Positions 1 through 8,987 are shown, numbered from the stretch's first letter. The stretch is DNA of 20,591 nucleotides from Amphimedon queenslandica (GCF_000090795.2 NW_003546598.1:17790-38380); one strand, 5' to 3'. Notes: a model not told the origin generated them from the sequence alone. A program made the numbers and translations.

Positions 1-50
1 CCCTATTATAATAATTATTGTTATTTATTATTTTTAGTAATTATTTTAAA

Positions 51-301
51 TTATAGATTTTTAAATTTACTTCTTCCAGTGGACCGTTGAACATTTCCAC
101 TGCTTGGTCTGCCAGTCATAGGACGTGGATGAGGCAAAAGACCCAGGGGTCTTGTACTGGAGCCACTAGTGGAAGGTGATGGCTGGCTGCTGCTGGTAGT
201 GGTTCTTTGTGCGGTGGTGCTGGTGAGGGCTACATGTTCACCACTAGCCTGTATAGCCTGCCTGACAGCTTCATTGATAGCCTCACGGGTGTTTAATTGA
301 C
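51..301 (-). CDS. C-terminal exon of an unrecognised gene, partial
   Basis: On the minus strand an AG acceptor at 303-302 is followed by 83 open codons and a TAA at 53-51. An AATAAA signal follows at 29-24. The peptide starts NTREAINEAVRQAIQASGEH, then becomes a Ser/Thr-rich tract (TSTTAQRTTTSSSQPSPSTS), and ends in a basic tail (RSTGRSKFKNL). The start of the peptide could be a short helix; the rest is probably disordered. I recognise no family. The acceptor, the polyA signal and the codon-like composition support a real terminal exon. Its upstream exons would lie to the right on the minus strand, where the RAG1-like pseudogene now sits. The minus pieces at 4583-4701 and 5191-5466 could belong to the same gene, but that is inference. 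Confidence 0.5.
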
Positions 302-712
302 CTAATCCGGTTATTAATTAGGACCAGTTACAGTACATTATCATGGCTGATTGATTTCCTTCCTGTTTCATCTAACAACTTTGTGGTTCATTAGTGTATT
401 CATAGCAATATCATTATACATTGTATTTATCTTATAATAAAGTTTATACTGTACTAAACCACGTAAAACTAACTGCGCATAACTAATGAGGAACTGTAGC
501 GACTGCACAGCAGCTGTACAAATTCAAAGTACAGGAGCCCAGAAAAGGAGGAAAGTTTACACAGTTATTACCACAGAGGGAGTAGTTTTTTGATTGATAA
601 GAATTAAGAAATCAGACAGAGTAAGTGTTTAACTTTGTATTTATAATATGCTTGATACTGTTACATTTTTTTAATGCATTAAAAAACCATTTTAACTTTG
701 AATTATTGTAGC
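302..712. other. Upstream region of the RAG1-like gene
   Basis: I see no coding sequence here on either strand. A good donor (GTAAGT) at 621 and an acceptor (TTGTAG) ending at 711 suggest a 91-bp intron in the 5' leader, which would put a noncoding first exon before 621. I looked for terminal inverted repeats and for Transib/RSS-type CACWRTG ends here and found none that are convincing. Confidence 0.35.
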
Positions 713-3700
713 ATGTCATCTTCTATAAAACACAAGAAGTACCTTGATAATCATTGCAGAGTATGTGGAAAAGCATTTGATAAGACAAGGAAATACATGT
801 GTAAACAATACATTGAAATACTGGAAGTACTAGGAGTAGATCCAAGCAATGATGATGATAATGTACACCCCGAGTCTTTCTGCAACAGCTGCTATTTAAC
901 AGCTAAGCGAGCATCAGTTAAATGTACGTCTTCTAGTTGGCAATCCATTACTTGGACTCACCATGATAATAATAGCTGTCTGATCTGTGATGTTAAATGT
1001 ATTGGAGGAAGACCTAAGAAAGTAACATCAGGTGGTAGGCCAACACTTCTGACACAGCAAATAAGGTCATATACATTTAATTTACCTCCTTTCTCTCTTG
1101 ACCAAGTAATCGATCAGTCATATATTGACAGCATTACATGTAGCCTGTGTAAGTCAGCAGTAAACAGTCCAGTTGAAATAGTACCTTGTCAGTCTGTTCT
1201 ATGTTGTAACTGTTTATTGAGTCGGATAGATAAGGAGCTTGATCGGTTTTAGTGCTCTGGGTGTACAGGGTACCATGACAATCACGTCACCAGTTTCACG
1301 AACTTGTCACCACTCGCATAAACCATGATGAAAAAAAATATAATGGTTAGATGTGATAAGTGTCATAGACCAGTGAAGCTAATGGATTTGAACAAAGACT
1401 GTACACATCATCTTGATTATAGTTCAACTTTAGTCAGTGGCGGATCTAGGGGGGGCCAGGGGGGGGCAATGCCCCCCAAAAATTTTCTGGAGTAATATAA
1501 ACTTTGGTTTACCTATGTAAACTGTGAAGCAGCTGCAGTACTGGACTATGTAAACAATCTTTAAACCACAAAGGAGCTCATTTTAGCAGGCTTAGTCTTC
1601 ATAATTTTTACTTCCCAAAAAGTTTTGCACAAGTCTAGTTGACCACACCCCCTAATTACCCCTCCCATCTCACAATTGCCCCCCCAAAAATTAAATCCTA
1701 GATCCGCCCCTGACTTTAGTGGATGCTACAAATCTACCATCAGATGCTCACCCTCCTTAATTGAGGAACAAGTAGCCACTAATGTTGTCACTCGTCTCCT
1801 ACACCAAAGTGACAGTCCACTTGTGAAACTGCCAACAGGAGGACAAGTAAGAATACTAATTATTGAAATTATATTTACTTTAACTTAGCCTCTAAACCTC
1901 ATTAAAGTGTCAGCTCCTTTAGTCCCAAGTGGTAAATGCACCAATGAAACTGTGAGAAAAAGAAGCAATGAGATTAAAGCTGTGAGAAAGATGTGAGACA
2001 GCCAAGTCCAGCTGGGGAATGAAATGAAGATTCTACCTAAAAATGAAAGAGAGAGTTTAATGAAAGATGCTCAGTTTACAGTCACAATACCACCAGAGGA
2101 GGGGCTTGCTATGAAAGCAAATCTAAATATACAATGGCACAAACTAAGAATCATGAGAAGGTAATGAAAATAAATGATTGTATAATTATTATGGTTAACT
2201 TAGATGGCTTAAGTCATGGGGAGCAGAAATGGCAAGTGAAAGAAAGCAAAGAAATGTAATGAGAGATAAAGTAGAAGCAATAGATATACGTGCGGAAGCC
2301 ATACCATTAAGTTTTGAGCTGAGGAATGGAAATCGTGAGCTGAGACCATCACCACTGGGCTATGTTGGGGACCTTAAAGGACTTCTATTCCATGTACTGG
2401 AGGAAAATAAGAGGTACAAAAAAAGAAGGATTTAATATAAAATTTATAAACTTACAGTCTAGGCAAGCTAACCTGGCACGGAGATATGATTCCTTCTGAT
2501 GAGATTTGGATAAAGATAGGCGGTGATAAAGGTGGATCCTCCTTCAAAATGTCATTCCAAATTGTTAACCTAGCCAGGCCCAATTTTGTGCAGAATTGTG
2601 TTGTATTTGCCTTGTTTGAAGGACCAGACACTGTCACCAATCTCCACATTGCTCTTGACAGATATACTGACATTATTGAAGAAATTCAAAACTCTAAGTG
2701 GAGGTACTAAACATTATGGCATCACACTTATAAGAGTAATAATGATTTACTTGTGATTATAGGAACTATAGTATCAGAGTTTTTATGTTTGGAGACTACC
2801 AGCTATTATGCCATCTCTATGGGTTGTCTGGAGCAAGTGGTAAATTTATAAGGTTATGTTTTAACTTTTGAAAACAAAATAAATACATGTAGGTCGGCTC
2901 TGGTGTGCCATAAAGACAGACCAACTTGCTACACCTAAAAACCAAAGACAAACTCCACTAAGATCACTGCAGACTTTAACATAAAAGCATACAGAATACT
3001 TAAAAGCAGGTGGCAACTTAAAGCATGCAAAACTGTATGGCAATGTAATTGGACAAAGATTTTTTGATATTCCACTTACACAGGTAAACATACAACAAGA
3101 TAGTAAAATACTTACACTTTCATAATAATCAGGTTTGTCCTCCAGGACTCCACATCACTTTGGGAGTCTTTCAACGCCTCTTTAACTTACTAGAGGAAGA
3201 ATGTCACGGCTTAGATCAACAGATCAGTGCAAATACATGTAATTCCTCTAGGATGTCTTCTTTTGAGGAGTACGTAAAGGCGAAGGTGTCCTTGAGAGCA
3301 CTGCAAGAGGAACTTATGTCATTAAAAAATGAAATTAATATTGCCAACCAATATCTTGTGCTACAACTTCTGACGACAACTGATCCTCAACAGAATGCTA
3401 CTGTACAATCTACAGCAAAGGATATACATGATAACACAAATAGAATTACTGTCATTGTATGCTTAAATTAATCATTAATTTCAAATTATTATTGTTCATT
3501 TCCTTTAGGAATCACAAATAAAGAAGCAGGAGACAATTATCAAAAAAGGCTTTGACAAGGAGGATGGGGTTTTTGTTTGTGCTCTTGATAATGCTCTAGC
3601 ATCATTCCGTGTTGAGAGACAAGCCTATCATGGTGGCTCATTTATAGGCAACCATATACATAGGGCATTGAAGGTACATTTAACTGAATTGAATTGATAC

Positions 3701-4298
3701 TCAAAAATTGATTTTATAGGAACAGAACATTGACACGTTGTGTAGTAGTGTTGTTGATACTGCACAGGCTTATGATTCAGCACTACTACCAAAGGCATTC
3801 TTAATAGAAGAGAAGTTTAAAAAAGCTTTGACGCTTTTTGCGAAATGTCACACATTATATGATGGTAAAGCCTTGTTTACACAAGAAGATATCATTATGC
3901 TAGGTACAAGAAATATTTATGTAGCTTATTTTACTTACTTGTACTTTAGATGTTTCAATTTGACAATTTGTGGAATATTATAGGACCGAATTTCCTACCA
4001 AAACTTTTCTACCAAAACTTCATTTTTTAGAAGACCATGTTCTTCCATGGGTGAAGCAGTGGCAGATTGGGTGCGGAATTATGGGGGAACAAGGGGCCGA
4101 GTCTCTTCATTCTTGCTTTAATAATACAGAGAGGGCTTATAATAATATGAGGGACAGGGAGAGCGCATTAAAGTTCTTCTCCAAAATCATATTCTCCAAA
4201 TTCAGCCAACAACAACTGCTCTAGAGCCACTACCACTAAAAAAAAGAGCCAAACTGGAATTGGAGGCAGCCAAGGAGGTGGACATTGATAAAAGCTGA
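713..4298 (+). pseudogene. RAG1-like transposase/recombinase gene, 10 exons, decayed
   Basis: Exons by splice sites and frame: 713-1846, 1889-2160, 2204-2413, 2458-2703, 2763-2839, 2893-3083, 3133-3456, 3509-3673, 3720-3903, 3950-4298; introns are 42-59 bp. Exon 1 reads as the RAG1 N-terminal region: NHCRVCG near 755, VHPESFCNSCY near 874, WTHHDNNSCLICD near 955, a RING from ITCSLC (about 1133) to CSGC (about 1253), then a CDKCHRPV finger near 1355. Later exons give WIKIGGDKGG, FKMSFQI, FALFEGPDTVTNL, FMFGDYQLLCHLYGLSGASG, PPGLHITLGVFQRLF and LHFLEDHV...GEQGAES. These follow the order of the RAG1/Transib core motifs, with candidate acidic residues in GGDKGG, EGPD and GAES. It is broken: stops at 1250, 1319, 1994, 2982 and 3961, frameshifts near 1745 and 4175, and a MITE in exon 1. 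The N-terminal family call is strong (N-RAG-TP-like elements are known from molluscs); homology of the core is my inference. Confidence 0.82.
1435..1712. mobile_element. hAT-type MITE, 278 bp, inside exon 1 of the RAG1-like gene
   Basis: The left end CAGTGGCGGATCTAGG and the reverse complement of the right end, CAGGGGCGGATCTAGG, match at 15 of 16 bases. The 8-bp target duplication ACTTTAGT is perfect (1427-1434 and 1713-1720). An 8-bp duplication with CAG ends is typical of hAT elements. There is no coding capacity inside. Removing the element and one duplication rejoins the host gene in the order expected, although a separate frameshift follows near 1745. Confidence 0.92.
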
Positions 4299-4582
4299 AC
4301 ATAGACTTTGTATACCTCTTTCTCAACTTACTACCTTTATCATTCATACTTACTAACATTAGTAGGCTATAAATAGGCATACATGTATCTATATCTATTC
4401 CTCAATTTAGCCTTATCAGGCTCTAGCTCAACAACATTCTCCATTATAATGCATAAATAAGATGCAATAAATAAATTACCTCAAACTCTTGAAAAAAAAT
4501 TGTAACACAGAAGGTGAAAGCGGCTCGGTATTCCTTGGATCTTGCTCTATTAGTGAAGGGAAATGGTGGCTCTAGAAAGCTT
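4299..4582. other. 3' flank of the RAG1-like gene, with polyA signals
   Basis: After the TGA at 4296-4298 comes AT-rich sequence with overlapping AATAAA signals at 4466-4471 and 4470-4475, about 170 bp past the stop. That spacing suits the 3' UTR of the RAG1-like gene. I see nothing else here. Confidence 0.5.
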
Positions 4583-4701
4583 CTAGGCGTCCAATAGACC
4601 AAGAGTTCCTTGATTCTCTCCTCTCAATAACTGCTGCCATAGTGTGCTTGTAGTAAACATGAACTGATAGTGTTTGGTACCATAGTGACGCTCATCTTCT
4701 T
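4583..4701 (-). CDS. Possible exon fragment, unrecognised
   Basis: On the minus strand a pyrimidine-rich acceptor (TTTGTGCAG) is followed by 38 open codons and a TAG at 4585-4583. The peptide includes EDERHYGTKHYQFMFTTSTL followed by WQQLLRGENQGTLGLLDA. Its amino-acid mix is protein-like, but I know no match. It could be the tail of a decayed minus-strand gene that also supplied 5191-5466. No partner donor was identified, so this rests on one acceptor and an open frame. Confidence 0.3.
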
Positions 4702-5190
4702 CTGCACAAAGATAAGATAAGCTCAATAGGCCAGGGATTTCCCCTATGGAGCTACAAGCTTCTTTTCACGTAACTATTTGGTTGCTAAGGCGTTGCTATG
4801 TTTATTATAAATTTTCTTAAATGTAATATGATGTCATCAGATTCGCTGAAATGTTAATAATAAACACCCGTGGCCTGTGTTTGGCTGTCAGACACATCTT
4901 CAGAATATATGATTTGAATCTTGAGAGAAAACATTTTGAATATATAAAACTTGATAATTTTTTGACTTCATGTAAACTATACCGTTTTGCTCATGGCCAT
5001 GCTGTCTACATGTGCTTGTGGGTCTATGGCCTCCCCTTTACAACTTTTTATGTTATTTTGGTGCGTTATGCCACTGATTGAACCATGATAACAGCCGTGC
5101 CATTGTGGCAGCCATTTTGTCACTTTCAAATGTGGCTGCCATATTGTGCCCAGGGCACCTCCTTTTATACTGTGATCGACGGAAGCAATT
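4702..5190. other. Noncoding stretch with one short hairpin
   Basis: No gene is supported. Open frames here are short and lack splice or family support. TGGCAGCCA at 5106-5114 and TGGCTGCCA at 5133-5141 form a 9-bp stem with an 18-nt loop. This may be an old MITE end, as similar words occur in the TA-flanked MITEs at 7638 and 8585. Confidence 0.35.
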
Positions 5191-5466
5191 TCATGACGTT
5201 GCATGAATGGTTTTATATAGTGCACCTTCTTGTTTAAGCTCACTTTGAAGTTCTACTATTGTTTTCATGCTATCTTCTAATTTCTCCATTCTCTTGTCTA
5301 CAGCTTCTAGTGTAGCTGAATAAGTCTGAGTTTTTGTCGCAATAAAGTCTAAAACATTGAACAGAGGGTGGTTTCTTGCTGCTTGTTGAGCCCCAACAGG
5401 CACAGGAGTTTGCGGATGAGCAGGAGCTGAAGAGCTATGGCCACCACCTATACCAGAGAGTGCCAT
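5191..5466 (-). CDS. Short coiled-coil ORF (91 codons), unrecognised
   Basis: It starts with ATG at 5466-5464 and ends at TGA 5193-5191. The N-terminus is Gly/Ser/Ala/Pro-rich (MALSGIGGGHSSSAPAHPQ), followed by a probable coiled coil whose core reads LEAVDKRMEKLEDSMKTIVE. A donor (AAG then GTGCAC) near 5220 could instead splice the message before the last codons, so the true protein may be longer. It begins 96 bp downstream, on the same strand, of the stop codon of the Asp-Thr-rich tail at 5563-5640. The sequence around its ATG lies in the inverted copy at 20122-20304, but there ATG reads ATT and the rest of this ORF is absent. No family recognised. Confidence 0.42.
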   Translation of the reverse strand: MALSGIGGGHSSSAPAHPQTPVPVGAQQAARNHPLFNVLDFIATKTQTYSATLEAVDKRMEKLEDSMKTIVELQSELKQEGALYKTIHATS

Positions 5467-5639
5467 TAAATACTGCGATAGGGTATTTAGGATATGTCAG
5501 GATTCGTGTATTACGGAGTTTTAATGATATTCATAGAGTGCACCAGAGCCTCAAGCTCAAACCTAGTATCTACATCTGCCAGGACTAGTGTCTCTAATAT
5601 CTCTAGTGTCTGCAGTGACCTCAGTGCCTCCAGTGCCAG
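5457..5639 (-). repeat. Inverted copy of 20122-20304
   Basis: The reverse complement of 20122-20304 aligns to this segment with roughly eight differences in about 180 bp, by eye. It covers the Asp-Thr-rich C-terminal codons, the TAG stop and about 100 bp beyond. The two copies lie about 14.6 kb apart in opposite orientation, so this is a duplicated gene end or one arm of a larger inverted pair. Confidence 0.88.
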
Positions 5640-5640
5640 C
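5563..5640 (-). pseudogene. C-terminal coding tail, second copy of the P-loop gene end
   Basis: Read on the minus strand, this encodes an Asp-Thr-rich end that finishes DTSPGRCRY before a TAG at 5565-5563. The plus-strand gene at 16098-20198 ends with the same DTSPGRCRY and stop. Upstream on the minus strand the match gives way to the minisatellite, so the rest of the gene body is missing here. I infer a truncated paralogue whose tail became the seed of the array. Confidence 0.6.
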
Positions 5641-6775
5641 AGTGTCTCTAGTGTTCTCAGTATCCTCAGCGTCCTCCATGTCTCTAGTGTCCTCAGTGTC
5701 TCTAGTGTTCTCAGTGTCCTCAGTGTCCTTTGTGTCTGCAGTGTCCTCAGTGTCCTCAGTGTCTGCAGTGTCCTCAGTGTCTGCAGTCTCCTCAGTGTCT
5801 TGGGTGTCCACAGTCTGCAGTGTCCTCAGTGTCCTCATTGTCCCTAGTGTCGTCAGTATCCTAAGTGTCTCTAGTGTCCACAGTGTCCTCAGTGTCTCCA
5901 GTGTCCTCTGTGCCTGCAGTGCCAGCAGTGTCTCTAGTGTTCTCAGTGTCCTCAGTGTCTGTAGTGTCCTCAGTGTCTGCAGTGTCCTCAGTGTCTGCAG
6001 TGTCTTAAGTGTCCTCAGTGTCCTCATAGTGTCTTGGGTGTCCACAGTCTGCAGTGTCCTCAGTGTCTGCAGTATCCACAGTGCCTGCAGTGTCCTCAGT
6101 GTCTGCTGTATCCACAGTGTTTGCAGTGTTCTCAATGTTTGCAGGGTTCTCAGTGTCCTCAGTGTCTGCAGTGTCCTCAGTGTCTGCAGTGTCCTCAGTG
6201 TCTGCAGTGTTCTCAGTGTCCTCAGTGTCTTGGGTGTCCTCAGTGTCTGCAGTGTCCTCAGTGTCTTGGGTGTCCACAGTGTCTGCAGTGTCCTCAGTGT
6301 CTGCAGTGTCTGCAGTGTCTGCAGTGTCCTCAGTGTCTGCAGTGTTCTCAGTGTACTCAGTGTTCTCAGTGTACTCAGTGTCCTCGGTGTCTTGGGTGTC
6401 CTCAGTGTCTGCAGTGTCCTCAGTGTCTGCAGTGTCCTCAGTGTCTGCAGTATCCACAGTGTCTGCAGTGTTCTCAGTGTCCTCAGTGTCTCGGGTGTCC
6501 ACAGTCTGCAGTGTCCTCAGTGTCTGCAGTCTCCTCAGTGTCCTCAGTGTTCTCAGTGTCTGCAGTGTCTGCAGTGTCTCTAGTATCCTCAGTGTCTCTA
6601 GTGTCTTCAGTGTCCTTAGTGTCCTTAGGGTCCTCAGTGTCTGCAGTGTCCTCAGTGTCCTGTGTCCTCAGTGTCCACTGTGTCTTCACTGTGTCTAGCA
6701 TCCTCAGTGTTCTAGGTGTCCACACTCCATAGTGTCTTAGGTGTCCACAGTGACCTCAGTATCCTCTGTGTCTCC
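5588..6775. repeat. Minisatellite, 9-bp units mostly paired as 18-bp
   Basis: About 1.2 kb is built of 9-mers such as TGTCCTCAG and TGTCTGCAG, usually alternating as an 18-bp higher unit. Variants include TGTCTTGGG, TGTCCACAG, TGTTCTCAG and TGTACTCAG. Edges are more diverged than the centre (about 6150-6480), as expected when new copies form inside. Because 9 is a multiple of 3 and the unit has no stop in most frames, long open frames appear on both strands (Ser-Val-Leu-Cys, Gln-Cys-Pro, Asp-Thr-Glu or Leu-Arg-Thr repeats). These should not be read as genes. The minus-strand Asp-Thr-Glu/Ala frame matches the C-terminal tail at 5563-5640. Confidence 0.95.
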
Positions 6776-6950
6776 GGCTCACCATTTTTGCAGTGCATGT
6801 AAACATGTATTGCGTGTATGTAATGATGGCTATCAATTTTCATTACTATACTGCTGCTATTATTGATTTTATACTGTTAAATTAAAAAATAAAAATATCT
6901 ACATAATTATAAGTTTGTCAGATTACTGAGTCACATGCCGTCATCAATGA
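6776..6950. other. AT-rich spacer
   Basis: This lies between the minisatellite and the 3' end of the small minus-strand gene. It must contain that gene's 3' UTR, but I see no perfect AATAAA on the minus strand. No other feature is supported. Confidence 0.35.
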
Positions 6951-7286
6951 TTAATGATGAGAAAACCTAAAGGGCCCCCTTCCTTTCCTCTTGGACTTAA
7001 ATTTGTTGGGATGGCCTTGATCCAAGGCCACTCCTGTGTCGACTTCCTATATAAAATATTCATGATACTTGTGACATAACAAGTACGCATACCAGCTGTG
7101 CTTTCAAGGCCTTAATCATCAAATGCTTGGATTTTCGCAACTGAGAAAGCTGTTTTATCTTTTGATTAATTTCCTTAATCTCCTTTTCTTGAGTGCTTAT
7201 CTTTTGCAATGTCTAGAGAAGTTTGTAACAGATAAGGAATTGGCGAATGGTGACAGATTCAGGCTTACTGTTTTTTCACTTGCCAT
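6951..7286 (-). CDS. Intact three-exon gene, 77-residue coiled-coil protein
   Basis: Minus-strand exons are 7286-7269, 7212-7093 and 7046-6951. The introns, 7268-7213 (56 bp) and 7092-7047 (46 bp), have GTAAG/GTATG donors and CTCTAG/TATAG acceptors. All joins are in frame and the stop is TAA at 6953-6951. The ATG has A at -3 and G at +4. The product begins MASEKT. Its middle is a Lys/Gln/Ile/Leu-rich coiled coil containing EKEIKEINQKIKQLSQLRK, and its basic tail includes KFKSKRKGRGPFRF, which could bind nucleic acid or act as a nuclear localisation signal. Unlike its neighbours it has no stops or frameshifts, so it is probably a host gene. I do not recognise the family. It lies head-to-head with the gene at 7435, its ATG 149 bp away, with an NRF1-like site between them. 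Confidence 0.65.
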
Positions 7287-7322
7287 GCTCAAATTGCAGA
7301 ATGCAGAGTATCTTCGTGTGGT

Positions 7323-7334
7323 TGCGCATGCGCA
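7323..7334. promoter_or_regulatory. NRF1-type palindrome TGCGCATGCGCA
   Basis: This is a perfect match to the animal NRF1 consensus YGCGCAYGCGCR and a full 12-bp palindrome. It lies 37 bp before the ATG of the minus-strand gene and about 100 bp before the ATG at 7435. In AT-rich DNA such a CpG-rich word is unlikely by chance. NRF1 sites mark core, often two-way promoters of housekeeping genes, so this probably drives the small gene and perhaps both. Binding is not shown. Confidence 0.6.
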
Positions 7335-7637
7335 ATACTGTCATGTGTCATCCATCAAGCCACTCCCATAGTACTGCCAGTACGTACATTCATGTTCATG
7401 TGGCATTCACGTGTACACAAATCTATGATCTATCATGGAATCCAATTCCCGAGACGATTCTTCTCAATTCAGAATAAATTGTTCTCACTGTCAAAAGTCC
7501 TACGCTGACAGAAAGGGCCTGGCTAGGCATATAAAGCAGTGCCATCCGGAGAGGAGTGATGAGTCTGGGTCTGTACTATGTCCTTTTTGTTTGTCTACAA
7601 GGTAAGAAAATTAATATTAGCCTATTAGCTATATATA

Positions 7638-8031
7638 GACCACCCAGAGTGAGAATTGCTTGCGTGGGAAGACTATTACTGTTGTAAGGCGTGGTTTACA
7701 ATGAAATAAATTCTGGACTCCATTTTGGTTGGCAACTTTCAATGGAGAGCAAACGGGATGACATAAAAACAAACCTGTATTAAGAATTCTGGAGCAAAAT
7801 TGACCAAATCTTTCACAGGATAAGCTTAAAGGTAGCTATTCTTTCTTATAACAAGCACTTTTTAGCTTTTGAAAGAGCTACAGCAGGTAGGTGAGGCATT
7901 TGCTTTGTGCCTCCATTGACTTCCTTAACAAAGTTGCCAACCAAAATGGCAGCCAATTATGACGCGTGGGCGAATACCGTCTATAAAATTAATGAAATTC
8001 ATAGCTTTTGCAATTCTCATTCTGGGTGGTC
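7638..8031 (+). mobile_element. TA-flanked MITE (family A), 394 bp, in the MULE intron
   Basis: The ends are inverted: GACCACCCAGAGTGAGAATT at the left and its near-perfect reverse complement, ending GGGTGGTC, at the right. Flanking TA at 7636-7637 and 8032-8033 suggests a Tc1/mariner-type target. It has no coding capacity. A second copy in opposite orientation lies at 8585-8987. Confidence 0.85.
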
Positions 8032-8033
8032 TA

Positions 8034-8388
8034 TACATATAACATCATTAATCAGTACTCGTTCCAGTGGTTGTTTATGGAGCAATTGCCAGAAGTGTTA
8101 CAATAACTGCTGTATTTATTTGTAATAGTAATCCACAAAACACCATTAAGTATCTGGAGTTTGCTTGTTGACTTTAATGAATTGCCTTAGGTAGAAAAAA
8201 TGCCGCTTTCTCTCATAGGATTACAAAATGGCAACAAGAAAATTTTACTTTATTTACAGATCATGACACAATGTACATACTTAGTATTGTACATGTAGCT
8301 TTAAATTTAATTATAATAGATTGACTTGAGCTATGAACTTGTAAAATGTAATGGAGGCCAAGATAGCTGCATGACAATTATTTGGATA
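8034..8388. other. Intron sequence between MITEs
   Basis: This is AT-rich sequence within the first intron of the Phantom-type gene. I see no gene or repeat here. Confidence 0.4.
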
Positions 8389-8390
8389 TA

Positions 8391-8582
8391 CCATATAGCT
8401 AGAAAATTTGGAGTGCTAAAATTTGCCGAATTGACTCTAAAAGAGGTTTGGAGGTTAAAATTTTGGCGAAATTTTAACTCTGTGTATGCTTCTATGGAGC
8501 CTTATGAAATTGGAGACTAAAAATTTGGCAATTGGACCTCAATTCGCCAAAGTTTTATTCCACCAAATTTTCAGCTATACGG
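8391..8582 (+). mobile_element. TA-flanked MITE (family B), 192 bp
   Basis: The left end CCATATAGCTAGAAAATTTG and the reverse complement of the right end, CCGTATAGCTGAAAATTTGG, are clearly inverted copies. TA lies on both sides (8389-8390 and 8583-8584). The inside is rich in short inverted runs such as AAATTTGG and TTGGCGAA. No coding capacity. Confidence 0.8.
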
Positions 8583-8584
8583 TA

Positions 8585-8987
8585 GACCACTCAGAGTGAG
8601 AATTGCAAAAGCTATAAATTTCATTAATTTTATACACGGTATCTGCCCATATGTCATAATTGGCCGCAATTTTAGTTGGCAAATTTGTTAAGGTAGTCAA
8701 TGGAGGCATGAAGAAAATGCCTCATTTAATTGCTGTAGCTCTATCAAAAGCTAAAAAGTGCTTGTTATAAGAAAGAATAGCTGCCTTTAAGCTTCTCCTG
8801 TAAAAGGTTTGGTCAAATTTGCTCCAGAATTCTTAATACAGGTTGGTTTTCTTGTTGGCCCGTTTGTTCTCCATTGAAAGTTGCCAACCAAAATGGCAGC
8901 CGGAATTTCCGGAATTTATTTCATCCAAAACCCCGCCTTACAACCGTAATAGTCTTCCCACGCAAGCAATTCTCACTCCAGGTGGGC
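8585..8987 (-). mobile_element. TA-flanked MITE (family A), second copy, inverted, 403 bp
   Basis: The reverse complement of this segment follows 7638-8031 along its full length, with scattered substitutions and small indels. The ends are GACCACTCAGAGTGAG and CTCCAGGTGGGC, with TA at 8583-8584 and 8988-8989. The left TA is the same dinucleotide that flanks MITE B, so one element landed in the target site of the other. Confidence 0.85.

Noticed and set aside
4638..4687. Two CATAGTG words (CACTATG on minus) as possible Transib/RSS-type ends of the RAG1-like element
   Set aside because: No matching CACWRTG end, spacer-nonamer pattern or 5-bp target duplication was found upstream of 713.
5494..6732. 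Long overlapping open frames of up to 331 codons on both strands, with Cys-Pro-Gln, Ser-Val or Asp-Thr repeats
   Set aside because: A 9-bp repeat lacking stops keeps every frame open; the repeats are the cause and there is no start, splice or family support.
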